A stretch of DNA of 64,000 nt from Balanoglossus misakiensis. Lineage: Eukaryota > Hemichordata. Each line of letters opens with the position of its first letter. Positions within the stretch are counted from its first letter, which is position 1. Below are positions 10,512-21,166 of this stretch, piece by piece. The position numbers were made by a program, and so were the translations under genes. Below the pieces are notes generated by a model, which did no database searches, was not told where the DNA came from, and saw nothing but the letters and a program-made list of their open reading frames with translations. The DNA is taken from positions 18,662,001 to 18,726,000 of the forward strand of contig CM082576.2 in NCBI GenBank assembly GCA_040954595.2, read 5' to 3'.

Positions 10512-12344
10512 ATCGCGATACAGCAAAGCATATATGCAGAAAGAATATCTAAGATAGGGAGAAAATTTGGGTTGGAAGGGACTGCTTTAAAAGATTATGT
10601 TAGAGAGGAACAAATTAGACAGAGGGATCTTAGGGCTACTGAGAGAGAGGAGCAGAGAGAAGATAATAGGCGGCGCGAGGAACATGAGAGAGAGATACTG
10701 AAAATGCAAATTCACTTACAAGAATTAAAATTGAAAGGGGAAAATACAGAACAGCAGGTTACTGAAAATAATTTGGCCAAAGCGCGTGCTCCGAGACTAC
10801 AGGGTTTACGTGAGGATGTTGATGATATGGATGCGTACCTTCAACGTTTTCAGCGCTACGCCACTGCTCAGAAGTGGGAAAAAGATGACTGGGGGTGAAT
10901 CTCAGTGCATATTGTTACAAGGTAAGGATGTATCCACATACAACCAAATGCCTGCAGCGTCTGCAAATAATTATGATGAATTGAAACCAGAGTTATTGAG
11001 GGCTTACCAGTTAAGTGAGGAGAGTTTTCATGACAAGTTCCGTTCGTGTATGCCACATTATGATGAAAGTGCTCAAAAGTTTATGGACCGTATTGGTGAC
11101 TATTTGGGCAGATGGGTAGAACTGGCTGGTACTCCAAAGACGTACAATGGGCTTACAGATCTGTTACTTCGAGAGCAGTTTATTGGAGTATGTTCCAGAG
11201 ACATGGCAATGTTCATTAGAGAGCGACGGCCAGAGAATGTCCAAGAGATGGTATCTACTGCCTCAAAATACTTAGATGCCCGAGGGTGGTGGAAACTGCC
11301 AAGTAATGCCAAGAATAATCCAAGGAGCCAGCCGACAGCAAATACCAAGCCTGCTGAATATCCAAATCAAGTAAATAAGTTTAATAACAAAACCAATGGT
11401 TCCCATGTTTTTAAAGGTACGTGCTTCGTATGTGGTAAAGGTGGTCATATGGCCAAAGATTGTAGAAGTAAGCCAAAGATGCATAAGACGGCGGTATTGT
11501 TAACTGAAGAAGATAGAAACTATCCACCTAAACAAGAATGTACACATTGGGGCAACCGTCAACAGCCCAGGGGACTAGACACTGGTTATGCATGTATGGT
11601 GGTAGCAATGGAAATAGATAAAACAGATGCAACACTGAATAAGGAGTTCGTGTTACCATGTGGTCATAAGCTCCCAGTGATGAGTGCTGCTTGTAGTGCC
11701 CATGGAGTGAAGAAGATGCCAGTAATGAAGGGATTGGTCGATGGTAAGCTGGTTAGCGTTTTGCGTGATAGTGGGTGTAGTAGCGTGGTAGTTCGAAGAA
11801 GTCTGGTGTCAAGTAATCAGCTGACTGGTGAGTACAGGACGTGTGTTCTGATAGATGGGACTATTAGAAGAGTACCTGTAGCCTCTATAAAAGTTGATAC
11901 CCCTTACTTTGTTGGTGATGTTACTGCACTGTGCATGATGAACCCTGTGTATGATTTAATACTGGGCAACATTGATGGTGTATCTGACCCTTCGAATCCT
12001 GATACTACATGGCAGGAACCATTGCCGACATGTAGACTGTGTACAACTGTTGGACAGGTACCAGGTTTAGCAAATGCTGTGGAGACCAGAGCCCAGAAGA
12101 TAGCCAACCAAAAACCAATCAGAGAGCTTAAAGTACCTAAAGCTGTTGGTGAAGTGGTGATGCCAGGGAAGCTTCAACAAGCTCAAGAAGAAGACTCCAC
12201 TCTTGACAAACTACGTGAGAAGGCAATTTTGGGTGACGAGAAAGTGACTAGGAATGGAGGTAGGTTGAAGTTCATCATGAAAGATGGGATCCTGTACAGA
12301 GAGTTCAATTCGCCAATGGTCCAATTTGGTGAAAAGCTGTTACA
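10512..12344 (+). pseudogene. gag-pro: Gmr1-like retroelement: Gag, protease, start of integrase
   Basis: First part of a Ty3/gypsy-type polyprotein. Frame 1 (10512-10898) is a charged coiled-coil region rich in R and E. Its frame is open from 10512 but has no early ATG (first in-frame ATG about 10703). At a run of five G (10891-10895) the frame shifts and continues to 12344. There follow a SCAN-like capsid region (about 11013-11285; LLLREQF...FIRERRPENVQE), a CCHC knuckle (C-FVC-GKGGHMAKD-C, 11422-11463) and an aspartic protease with DSG (D at 11767) and a YDLILGN segment (about 11950). The last part (KDGILYREF) is the usual lead-in to an integrase zinc domain, which resumes at 17814. A DNA transposon interrupts it at 12344. 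The two frame problems make it a pseudogene. Confidence 0.85.
11422..11463 (+). other. CCHC zinc knuckle of Gag
   Basis: Encodes C-x2-C-x4-H-x4-C (CFVCGKGGHMAKDC), the nucleic-acid-binding knuckle of retroelement nucleocapsids. All four metal ligands are intact. Confidence 0.9.
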
Positions 12345-12388
12345 CACTGCGGGAAATACTAGAGCTATGTTGGGCAGTATTCCGCGAA
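12345..12388 (+). repeat. Left terminal inverted repeat of the CACT element
   Basis: Starts CACTGCGGG. The motif GGGCAGTATTCCGCG begins at 12372, and an inverted half copy (GCGGGAAATACT) lies at 12349-12360, so this end can itself fold into a hairpin. Confidence 0.75.
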
Positions 12389-12428
12389 GCGCGAGCTCCC
12401 ATGTTCACCATAGCAACGCATTGCCAAG

Positions 12429-13079
12429 ATGGCGGCGCCCGTGTTGATCGATGCCGAGAAAGTTATAAAACGCAAATTGCGAGAGGCAAAATCTGTGCTT
12501 AAACGTAAAAAATGCGTGTCGGACAATCTGTATATACACCCACTCTTTGATGAACTTGAGGATGTGACAACAAGGGCCATATTTCGAAACGACAAGCTGT
12601 CAAAGGACAAGATTCGTTGGCGTGACGTCGCCGTATTTCCCATGTTTCAGCGTGATATGACCTACTGGCAGAAGACCTTCTACGCTCGGCTGTCAACATC
12701 CCCGTCGTTAAGGTCACCATGGCAAAGCAGCTTTACACAACAAATGCCGAGGGAAGTATTTGATGTTTTTCCTCAGTTTGCTACTCGGACCGGTTTTGGT
12801 ATCGACGAGAAGACCTCCAGGGCTATCATAACCTTGACCTTCACAAGTTCCTCGAAGCTATTGTATGTGATACGGAAAGGTTATTGCTACGAGGGCGCTA
12901 TCGGTCAGCATACAGAGAATATCCTAGAGAAGAAAGTCCGTGGAAAGAGGGTAGCTGTTATATGCACACCTGAGAAGCCCTGTGTTGTGAAATATTTTAT
13001 CAACAGGGAGACTGTTGCTGTTAGATTCAGCTTTGGTGCCTGGAACAAACATGGAATTCCATTACATCCAGAGAACTGA
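12429..13079 (+). CDS. Unknown 216-codon accessory protein of the transposon
   Basis: An intact frame starting ATGGCGGCGCCC at 12429, 85 bases inside the left transposon end, and ending TGA at 13077-13079. An AATAAA follows at 13208. The start context CAAGATGGCGGC matches the known YY1-site/Kozak combination that marks the first codon of many animal genes. The first ~35 residues are basic and helical-looking (KVIKRKLREAKSVLKRKK); the C-terminal half alternates hydrophobic and polar residues as in a beta-rich fold (AIITLTF, RVAVICT, AVRFSFG). I recognise no domain. Around 12690-12760 another frame reads more protein-like (IPVVKVTMAKQLYTTN), so a pair of compensating indels is possible. Its place suggests an accessory role in transposition; this is inference. 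Confidence 0.55.
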   Translation: MAAPVLIDAEKVIKRKLREAKSVLKRKKCVSDNLYIHPLFDELEDVTTRAIFRNDKLSKDKIRWRDVAVFPMFQRDMTYWQKTFYARLSTSPSLRSPWQSSFTQQMPREVFDVFPQFATRTGFGIDEKTSRAIITLTFTSSSKLLYVIRKGYCYEGAIGQHTENILEKKVRGKRVAVICTPEKPCVVKYFINRETVAVRFSFGAWNKHGIPLHPEN

Positions 13080-13931
13080 ACCCTATTGATTTTTCACACT
13101 GATTCAACCCATCTGACGAACATTTTTTTCCTGATCTGTGGCACATGTTGTTCAGTGTAGATGTATCAGTCTGTCAAGACAGTCCTCTCACAATTGACAT
13201 ATATTCAAATAAAAAAAGGAAAATTAGAAGACTCAAAAATTCATCACTTGTCTTTATTTATCTACATTCAATACAAATGAACAGATAACGTTTACAAAAT
13301 TTCCTAAACTGTAAAATTCTTTTTTTCCATCATTATTGTAACATAGATTTTTCATTAGTTTCAGAAAAAAATGTATGTTACCTACAATCAACATTGATAA
13401 GTCAATCAAAACTGCTCATCTAACAGTTAACCAGGATTTCTGGTCTAAATTTAATTAATATTTACAATTAATTCCATGACAAAATTTATAAATATCAAGA
13501 ATTTGATGAGACTTAATTCTTTATTTTTTCACAAATTCATTAAAATTTCGTGCAGGTGCAGAATAAACAACTCCTCAAGAAAAATGTAAAACTTTTCTAT
13601 CAAGCTTATGTATGTCATACATTTTAATTTTGCAAAGCACTGCAATCACTATACGATTAAGGGTTTATTCACAATACTTAATAGTGGTAAGATAAGTTTC
13701 AATTTCCCTGTCCCCATACATGCACACATATACAAAATCCCATAAGAAACATATCATCTCCAGTTCAAAAAGTGTGAATTCATGTGATTTGTGATCTCCA
13801 TTTTTATTAAATGCAGCTCTCAACTACAGATGAGTCTTTATAATTCTGTAATGTAATTAATACCATAGTTATCCTTTAATTCTAAAGTAGCACACAGTGA
13901 CACAATCCACTGTTTCAAATTCAATCATTGT
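13080..13931. other. Convergent 3' untranslated regions, AT-rich
   Basis: A very AT-rich spacer between the two transposon genes. A plus-strand AATAAA at 13208-13213 and a minus-strand AATAAA (TTTATT at 13253-13258) lie only ~45 bp apart, so the two messages probably end tail to tail. Other TTTATT motifs nearer 13800 could also end the minus-strand message. Confidence 0.5.
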
Positions 13932-16900
13932 TCACAGCATAAGTTTCTTGAGTTTATTTGATATTTTACCAGTGACAGCTGCTTTTTTTATGTCATCCAT
14001 AATTGGGTCAACACATATTTCACAGGCAGTCATTGTTTCATTTTTCAAATTGCCACACATACAGTAGCCTGCATTCTCATAATATCGACTGGGAATGTAT
14101 TTTTCTTTTTCTTTAAGCTCAAATTGACCTACATTTGCCCTTCTATAGTTGTCAGCTTTTGGACTTTTGTTCCTCAGCCAAAAAAGCATCACATATTCGT
14201 GTCGAAATATGAGGGCCCACCTATTTTGAGGTGTAGAATTTTCACTGAATTCTAGCAGGCGTAGATGCTTTGCCTCTCTGCCTTCCATTGTGTTTAGGCC
14301 TAATCCCAGACTGAATTGCTTATAGATACTAGTGGTGTGTTTTGGGACTACATAACCAATGTGCCACACAGTATTATTGACATTCAGAAACAGGGAATGT
14401 AGATTAAAGTACCACCGACACTTATGCCTAAGTACAAGCAAATCTCCCTCATTTATGTTGAATCGTGAGAATAACAAAGTGATATCTCTAAGCAAGATAC
14501 CAGTATATGTGTAGAGAGCTAATTGAGCCCGACGCTTTGGACTGTCTGTATCGCTTCTCAATGCTAATACCAATCCCATGAAATGCCAAGCAAGTTTGCG
14601 AGACTCCTCACCAGTGAAGCGATAAACCACATTAATGTTGGCATTTGACTTGACACTATTTTCATTGAAGTATTTTACAATCTTATTATACAACTTTCCA
14701 GCTTTTACTTGATATTTTAGGGCAGACAGGAATTTGTACAGATATGACTCGTTAGGTAGATTCTCAATTTTAACTCCATTTTCACGACCCTTTTCCGAAG
14801 TGTGGGCAACTGCGTCAATCAGTAATCGTTGGAAGTAGTATTGCCATGCATTGTTCTTTAAATGCAATGGCTCAGCCTTGGCACAATCAATAAATCTACC
14901 CAACGGTGGTACAAATTCCTGTCTTGACCTCAGACTGGCTATAAATTGTGTGATTTTGGGTCGCACTGTTTTGGGCTTTCCAGTTTTAATTTTCTTAGTT
15001 GACTTCAACTTTTCAACAGCTTCTGCATCTTTTCTGATATTTCCATTCATCCCACTTCTGACCTGGGCCAATTTCTGCTCCAATACAATCAATATCATTT
15101 TTGGAAACGTTAGCAAATGAGCTGAAATACTTTGCTGCATTGCTTAGTTCTCCAGACACACTGGCCAATCCCTTCTGATCAAAGGGTAAAAGTGACACCT
15201 GAAAAGTTACATCAAGACTGCCAACTTTATATTTACGTTTCTCAATACACTCAAGGTCTTTTGACAATGCAATTGCAAATTCAATCATTATGGGGTCATC
15301 CTCTTTTATGTTTGCCCCTAATAGGAGAAAATTGTGGTCTGGGCTAGCAACACGGTGGGTCACATTCAAGAAACTAACTAGCCATGCAGTGGCCTGTCCA
15401 TGTTTGCCAAACGGAGCCCCGTCAGCACCTATACTGATTTGAAATGAGCCCTCCTGTTTACCGAACCAGTTAAGAATATCAGGCTGTGTTTCCCCCATAT
15501 TTAAATATAAACTGGCAATCTTAATAAGCAACTCCTCAGGGTTTCTTTTTAAGCCGACTTGTTTGCCTTCAGATGATATAATTGGCTCAAGATTTCCAAT
15601 GTCAAGGTTACTTACATACTGTACAACTTTTGTGTATGGGAGCAGTCTTGGTATTCTACAGCCAGAATGAATTTCTAATGCTTTCCTAGGATGTTTCAAG
15701 TTGGAGAACATCTGAAGTTCACTCTGCCTCAGACAGTTATATTTTCGTTTGGATAGTACTCCGCCCTCATACATAGTTCTGACACTCCTCACCAAATTGT
15801 TCTCACTTTTCTCAAATTTACTGATGTATTTATCAAATACTGATGGCATTACTTTTTTACTGATTTGGGGAGAGGTTCTGAAGTATGTTTTCATTTGGTC
15901 AGGAGTGGCAGAATTAACAAGAGTATACCACAAACCATCAAGTGCTGCTTTTGGTGGATGTAGTACATTCGGTTTATTTATACCTTTGGCTGGGCTTACA
16001 TCTGTAGTTGCTACATGAATATTTATGGCTGCTGATAAGGTTTCACACCTACGTTCATACTGTTGACGTCGCGACAGCTTCAAAGATTCACTATTATCTG
16101 CACATACTTCAGTGTTCTTGTGGACCCATTTAGAGCGTTTCACATTAACATCATCAACAGGAATCTGAAAGATTAAGTGTGTGATAAATATATACTAATT
16201 AGAATATAATCATTATATATAAAATAAAATCTTCTTACAAGTTAATCATTAATTTAAATGTCCTTGATAAGAAATACACACGTGTAGCCTGTATTTTTCT
16301 GACAACTTCTGCAATAAAAATCCTAAAAAATATATATAGTTTGTTGGAAAACCTAGATGTTTTGCATCAAAGCTGAACCCATTTTGTTATCATTGTTTAC
16401 ACAGGATCATGTGACATGAAGTTCAAAAAGCGAATTTGGGCTAAAATTTGAAGAGGATTTATACAAATCTGAGATTTTTAAAATTATGACTAAGTCTATT
16501 TATCTGATCTAGCTTACCTTTCTCTTATTATTCTTTGTAGCTAAGATCTCACAAATCTTACTGTTCTTCTTCTCTAGTCTAGCTAGCTGGGTTGAGGATC
16601 TTTTTACTAGTCTCCTAGCTGCACTCAACTTATTCAACTTATCCTGAATTATGCTTTCTTCCTCATCTATCTTTCTCTTTCTCTGTCTACACCACTCTCC
16701 TAAGTTAAACCTGTGTTTAGTCTGTCCTCTCTTTGTTCTAACTACCAATAGGTTGTTGGCCACGCTCCCAGACAAAGATCTAGTCTTCAATTTCTCCTGA
16801 TATAGTTGTTGCAAACACTTCTCTTCAGCTACCTGTCCCGCTATCTTTTGGTCATTTGCCCACTGGCCTATGTTGAAGTAACTTTTCCCTTTTCTATTCG

Positions 16901-16977
16901 GCATAACAATAGACAAACTTTTAAGAAGTGCGCTACTCCTGTTGAATAGTTTGCCCCACATGGCTCTAAATCTATAC
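13932..16977 (-). pseudogene. Transposase-like gene, two exons, one frameshift
   Basis: Minus-strand gene of ~890 codons. Exon 1 runs 16977-16518, exon 2 16164-13932. Start codons at 16961 or 16904 are possible. The exon 1 product has two FN[IL]G[QE]W motifs and a basic coiled coil. Exon 2 holds GADGAPFGK (Asp at 15421-15423), GELSNAAKYFSSFAN (about 15130) and, after the frameshift, EPLHLKNN (about 14860) and a CMCG...CEIC cysteine set (about 14010-14070). The first Asp, and EPLH resembling the [CD]xxH motif of several RNase-H-fold transposases, suggest a DDE enzyme that would act on the element's ends. I cannot name the superfamily from the protein. The frame breaks once, at an A-run at 15029-15035 (minus-strand GAAAAGA); no intron borders fit there. 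The rest is open, so this is a recent loss. Confidence 0.65.
16165..16517 (-). other. Spliceosomal intron of the transposase-like gene
   Basis: Donor AAG|GTAAGC at 16518/16517 and acceptor CTTAATCTTTCAG| at 16165/16164 on the minus strand, phase 0. The frames on both sides are stopped within the intron and continuous after removal. Length 353 bp. Confidence 0.75.
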
Positions 16978-17766
16978 CTGAAAAGGGTGAACAAGAGAAA
17001 TATCTTTACAATAATTATCTATCCGAGGGAAGCAAAAACAAAACACCTGCTCATTATACTTCCTCCAGAAATTGAGGTCAAAGGTGACATAGAAAGAATG
17101 TGGGTAACCTTACCATAACAATCTCGCCCGTTCATTTTTTTCTTATTTCGTTTTCACCCTCGAATTTCCAGCGAATTATATCAAGAATATATTTTAGCAC
17201 AAACTATTGGTTTCTGATTTTTCAGTTACGGTCTTATTTTCTGTCAATTCTATGAACAATATCACCATGTCGCTGAAAATTCGAAGCGCCGCCATTACAA
17301 TCAATGTAACCCGTGCTGCTGCCAAGGAACAGACAGGGTCGTATATTTTCGCTTGGTATGATTTCGTCATATTGCTTGTAGCAGCATTTTAAACATGGAA
17401 TCCTATGTTTACGTATAAAAGACTAAATTCGTATGGTTTTCAAATTGAAAAAAACAATTCTGTGAAGCTGAATCGTTGTAATTTTTAGTGTTTGTTTATG
17501 GTTGCTTAGGACGGCTTCTGCTATAGCAACGGCCAGGGACTGTCAGCGGGTGATCAAAATGTTCAAGTTATTTGGCTGATACACATAAATAACACAGCAG
17601 AATCGCAACTTTATTTCATATTGTCTCTGACATCTTGCTAATTTTACTAAACAAAACTTGGAATAAAGCAATATTACTCACCGAATTATGCTGTGCATCG
17701 ACAGCTGTGTTCGATCGCGAACGCCATTACTGTGTCTAATTAAATATTCATGAGCTTCATAGGCTG
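16978..17766 (-). other. 5' region of the transposase-like gene
   Basis: A second acceptor-like site (CACCCTTTTCAG) ends at 16978. A GGTAAGG donor-like site lies near 17111-17117, after a short ATG frame, so a 5' leader intron is likely. A minus-strand ATGGCGGCGC at about 17296 mirrors the start of the plus-strand gene at 12429. A first coding exon could lie here, but I could not join one in frame. Confidence 0.35.
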
Positions 17767-17810
17767 CCACGGAAATACTGCCCATAGGTGGCGTCGTTCA
17801 AGCTGTAGTG
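17767..17810 (-). repeat. Right terminal inverted repeat of the CACT element
   Basis: In complement it begins CACTACAGC and carries GGGCAGTATTTCCGTGG from base 28. It is followed by the ACA duplication at 17811. Confidence 0.75.
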
Positions 17811-17813
17811 ACA

Positions 17814-19830
17814 GGTGGTGGTTCCCAGAGTGTATCGTAACCAGGTGATGAGACTAGCCCATGAATCAGTGCTGGGTGGTCACCACGGAACTCACAAGAC
17901 CACAGACAAGATCCTCAGCAACTTCGTTTGGCCTGGGCTAACATCAGATGTTTCCCGTTACTGTCAGTCCTGTGATTCATGTCAACGGACACAACCAAAG
18001 GGACGGGTGACCAAGGTACCACTTGGAAGTATGCCACTAATAGATATCCCTTTCCTACGTATTGCAGTAGACCTGGTTGGCCCTATTCATCCATGCACTG
18101 AACGCAAGAATAGGTACATACTTACTGTTGTTGATTATGCAACACGCTATCCGGAGGCTGTTGCATTGACTAACATTGATACCAAGACTGTTGCAGAGGC
18201 GCTCCTGGACATCTACTCAAGAGTGGGGTGTCCACGTGAAATTCTGACAGATCAAGGAACTCAATTTACATCAGATGTGATGCGTGAGGTCAGCCGGCTT
18301 TTGTCTATAAAGCAGAAGACTACCACCCCATACCACCCAGCATTCAATGGTCTAGTGGAACGGTTCAATGGTACATTGAAACTCATGCTCAGGAAGATGT
18401 GTGAGGAACGTCCAACATATTGGGATCGTTATCTGAATGCTTTACTATTTGCCTACAGAGAAACGCCTCAATCGAGCACAGGATTCTCTCCGTTTGAGTT
18501 ACTTTATGGGAGGAGTGTGCGTGGTCCAATGGCTATCTTGAAAGAACTATGGACTGGAGAGATCAGTGAACCAGAAACCAAAACGACTTATCAATACATC
18601 CTTGATCTTCAAAAGAAATTAAAGAAGGCATGCGATTTAGCAAGACAAGAACTGAAGATATCACAAGGCAAATACAAGTCCTACTACAATAGAAAGGCCA
18701 AATGGAGGAAGTTCAACAAAGGTGACGAGGTGTTATTGCTACTACCTACTGACCATAATAAACTACTTATGCACTGGAAGGGTCCTTTTCCAGTGGTGGA
18801 GAAAGCGAGCAATATGGATTACAAGATTGACTTTGGTCATAGGGTGAAAACATTCCATGCCAACCTGTTGAAGAGGTACTATCGAAGAACTGATCAGCTA
18901 GATGAAGTATCAGCTGGACTTCTTGAGATTGTGTGTGTATCTGTGATAGATGAGCAGAGTTATGAATCTTCAGAAGTACAAGAGAACACAGGGGTTAAAG
19001 TAAACGATGACTTACTGCGGGTTCCTGCATTCAAGCAGAAAGAATTTGCTGCAGATGTGAATGTATGTGACAACTTGTCAGACATACAGGAGCAAGTGGT
19101 GAGGAGGTTGCTGATCAATTACAAAGATATGTTAACTGATATTCGTGGTAACACCAACCTGGGTTTCCATGACATCAAGTTGATGGATCCAACACCAGTA
19201 TGCAGTAGGCCATACCCCATCCCTCATGCACTCCGTGAAGCAGTGAAAGATGAAGTCAAAACGATGATTAAGATGGGAGTAGCTGAACCTTCAGAGAGTC
19301 CATATGCTGTTCCACTGGTAATGGTGAAGAAATCTGATGGGTCCAATCGTTGTTGTGTTGACATGAGAAAGCTCAATCGCATAACAGTGTTTGATGCAGA
19401 GCCTACACCAGACCTGAGTGAGCTTTTTGCTTTTTGCTAAGTTATCCAAGGATCACTATTTCACTAAAGTAGATCTCAGCAAAGAATATTGGCAAGTCCC
19501 GTTGACTGATAATTCTAAACAATTGACGGCATTTATCACGCATGATGGGCTATACCAATTTATCAAAATGCCTTTCGGACTTGTAAATAGTGCTGCGACT
19601 TTTAGCAGAATTATGAGAAGATTGTTAAGAGATATGAAGAACGTAGACAACTATATCGATCACATACTGATCCACACTGCATCATGGGAAGAACATATCA
19701 AGACAATTACAGATTTGATGAGCAGACTACGAAAGGCAAAGTTAACAGCGAGACCAACTAAGTGTTATGTGGGTTATGAGCAGATCGATTTCCTGGGTCA
19801 TGTGGTTGGTCATGGTGAACTAGTCCTGTT
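17814..19830 (+). pseudogene. pol: Gmr1-like retroelement: integrase, then partial RT
   Basis: Continues the polyprotein cut at 12344. Integrase comes first: an HHCC zinc domain (H-x-GGHHG-TH, then CQSC-DSC; about 17850-17985) and a DDE core with D in AVDLVGP (about 18067), D in LTDQGTQF (about 18246) and E in GLVERFN (about 18358). A GPF/Y-type module (HWKGPFPVV, about 18772) follows. Reverse transcriptase comes after it: VPLVMVKKSDGS, then FTKVDL and FGLVNSAATF. Integrase before RT with gypsy-type sequences is the mark of Gmr1-like elements. The frame breaks at 19420-19440, where a 7-bp TTTTTGC tandem duplication causes a stop. The catalytic YIDD reads YIDH (about 19654-19665). RT ends abruptly near 19826; RNase H is missing. 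Confidence 0.88.
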
Positions 19831-20340
19831 TCAAAATGACCTACATTACAGGTCGTATGCACACGTATTACATGTTCTGATTGGTTTATCCACTTCTCTA
19901 AGGTCCACTTGCGGCTCGCTGATTGGAGGGACCTTATGTGTTAGGTCTTATTACTATGTATTATTCACCAGACCTTGTAGGTTAGGTCTTATTACAATGC
20001 ATTATTCACTTTACAGCTCCCTGATTGGTTAATGTGTAGGTCTGGTCCTCCAGTGTTCACTGCCTCATTATGCAGGACCTTGTAGGTTAGGTCTTATTAA
20101 TATGTATTTATTCACCATACAGCTCCCTGATTGGTTAACGTGTCAGTCTGGTCCCCCCCAGTGTTCACTGCCTCATTGTGAAATGTCCCATGTGCTTCCT
20201 GGCTAGCATTGTGGTAACATATTATTCGGGGTGTCCGCAGATCGTTCATTGATTTTCTGAGAAATAGCCTAACTGATACTATCTCCAACATAAACCGCAC
20301 CCTGGAAAGATTAAATGATCTTTTAGGTGGACTTTGAAAA
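19831..20340. repeat. Short tandem-like repeats replacing the RT 3' end
   Basis: GTAGGTTAGGTCTTATTA, CAGCTCCCTGATTGGTTAA and GTGTTCACTGCCTCATT each recur two or three times with a ~120-bp step (about 19930, 19980 and 20085). This begins exactly where RT homology stops, so it marks an insertion or deletion breakpoint of the retroelement. No LTR-like sequence matching 9101-10233 is seen. Confidence 0.55.
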
Positions 20341-21160
20341 TCTGATTAACTCATCTAAGCATTTTAGCTAAGTTGTATATTTTTTAATTATAATCATACA
20401 AAATACTTAAAAAATAAAAACAATGTTCAGTTTTAATACCCACTGATGAGGGGAAACATCAGTTTCAAATTCTTTTCATGGGAGCGCTTGAGCAGAGTTA
20501 TGAGTTTTGCTCTGTGAAAGAAAATGGGGGGATTTCAAAATTTTGGCAGTTCGGAAGGGGGATTTCAAAATATTTCGGGTTGTGAAAGGGGGGGGGGCAT
20601 GTGAAAATTAGCGGTAAAAGATGAATCCCCCCCCCCCTCCAGAGGTGTTTGTGAATGCAGCCTAAGAAAGAAAAAATGTGAAATGGGTCAAATATGGGCC
20701 GGACGTGCCCATTCAACTCAATTTACTTTTGTTTGCTTTAAGTAGGAATTGATCACAGCTATATTTATTTTGGACACCTGAGCGACAAGAAAACAATCTG
20801 ATTCTACATTTTAAAAAGCGTCATTGGAAAAGCACTGCAATTTTGTTTCTTGCTTTAAAAAAGTTTGGGGTGGCATGTAATAATTAAGGTGTGTCTAAAT
20901 TACTAATTTGGTGCACCTCAAAGCCCTTAGCCAATGTAAATTATATCCTGCATTGTATTCATGAAGGATATCCTCCCGCGAGGTCAATGCCATTCAATGT
21001 CAAACAGTCTCAACAAAGACCATTGGACACTCATAGCCGTTTTGTATGAAAGTGACTGGAGTACGAGATGAGTTTCATGACAACAACAAATCATGCTCAG
21101 TCTCGCTGCAGGGTCTATAATTTCAATAACGGCTAGACGCTGGACACTATCTTAGGTAAC
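20341..21160. other. Unrecognised sequence with G/C-run pair
   Basis: No gene seen. Around 20525-20640 two copies of GGGGGATTTCAAAAT-type sequence are followed by a run of G (about 20588) and, ~35 bases on, a run of C (about 20626). These could pair in a hairpin or form quadruplex-like structure. Confidence 0.4.
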
Positions 21161-21166
21161 ACTTTA

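Larger units (their letters stand above)
12342..17813. mobile_element. 5466-bp CACT-ended DNA transposon with ACA duplication
   Basis: The element proper is 12345-17810, flanked by ACA at 12342-12344 and 17811-17813. The left end reads CACTGCGGGAAATACT and the right end, in complement, CACTACAGCTTGAACG. A shared subterminal motif GGGCAGTATT(T)CCG[CT]G starts exactly 27 bases in from both ends. Removing the insert with one ACA leaves the retroelement frame continuous, so both borders are certain to the base. CACT termini with a 3-bp duplication fit the CACTA/Mirage/Chapaev group (EnSpm or Chapaev3-like); Academ is another possibility. It carries two convergent genes: an intron-containing transposase-like gene on the minus strand and an unknown gene on the plus strand. 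Confidence 0.85.

Noticed and set aside
14851-16018. Plus-strand frames opposite the transposase-like gene
   Set aside because: Shadows of the coding strand with no features of their own.
13932-16143. Two separate overlapping minus-strand genes (13932-15140 and 15013-16143)
   Set aside because: They are one gene: the motifs run on across a one-base shift at an A-run, and the overlap is only the out-of-frame tails.
10512-19830. A Ty1/copia element, from the integrase-RT order
   Set aside because: The integrase, its GPF module and the RT motifs are of the Ty3/gypsy type.
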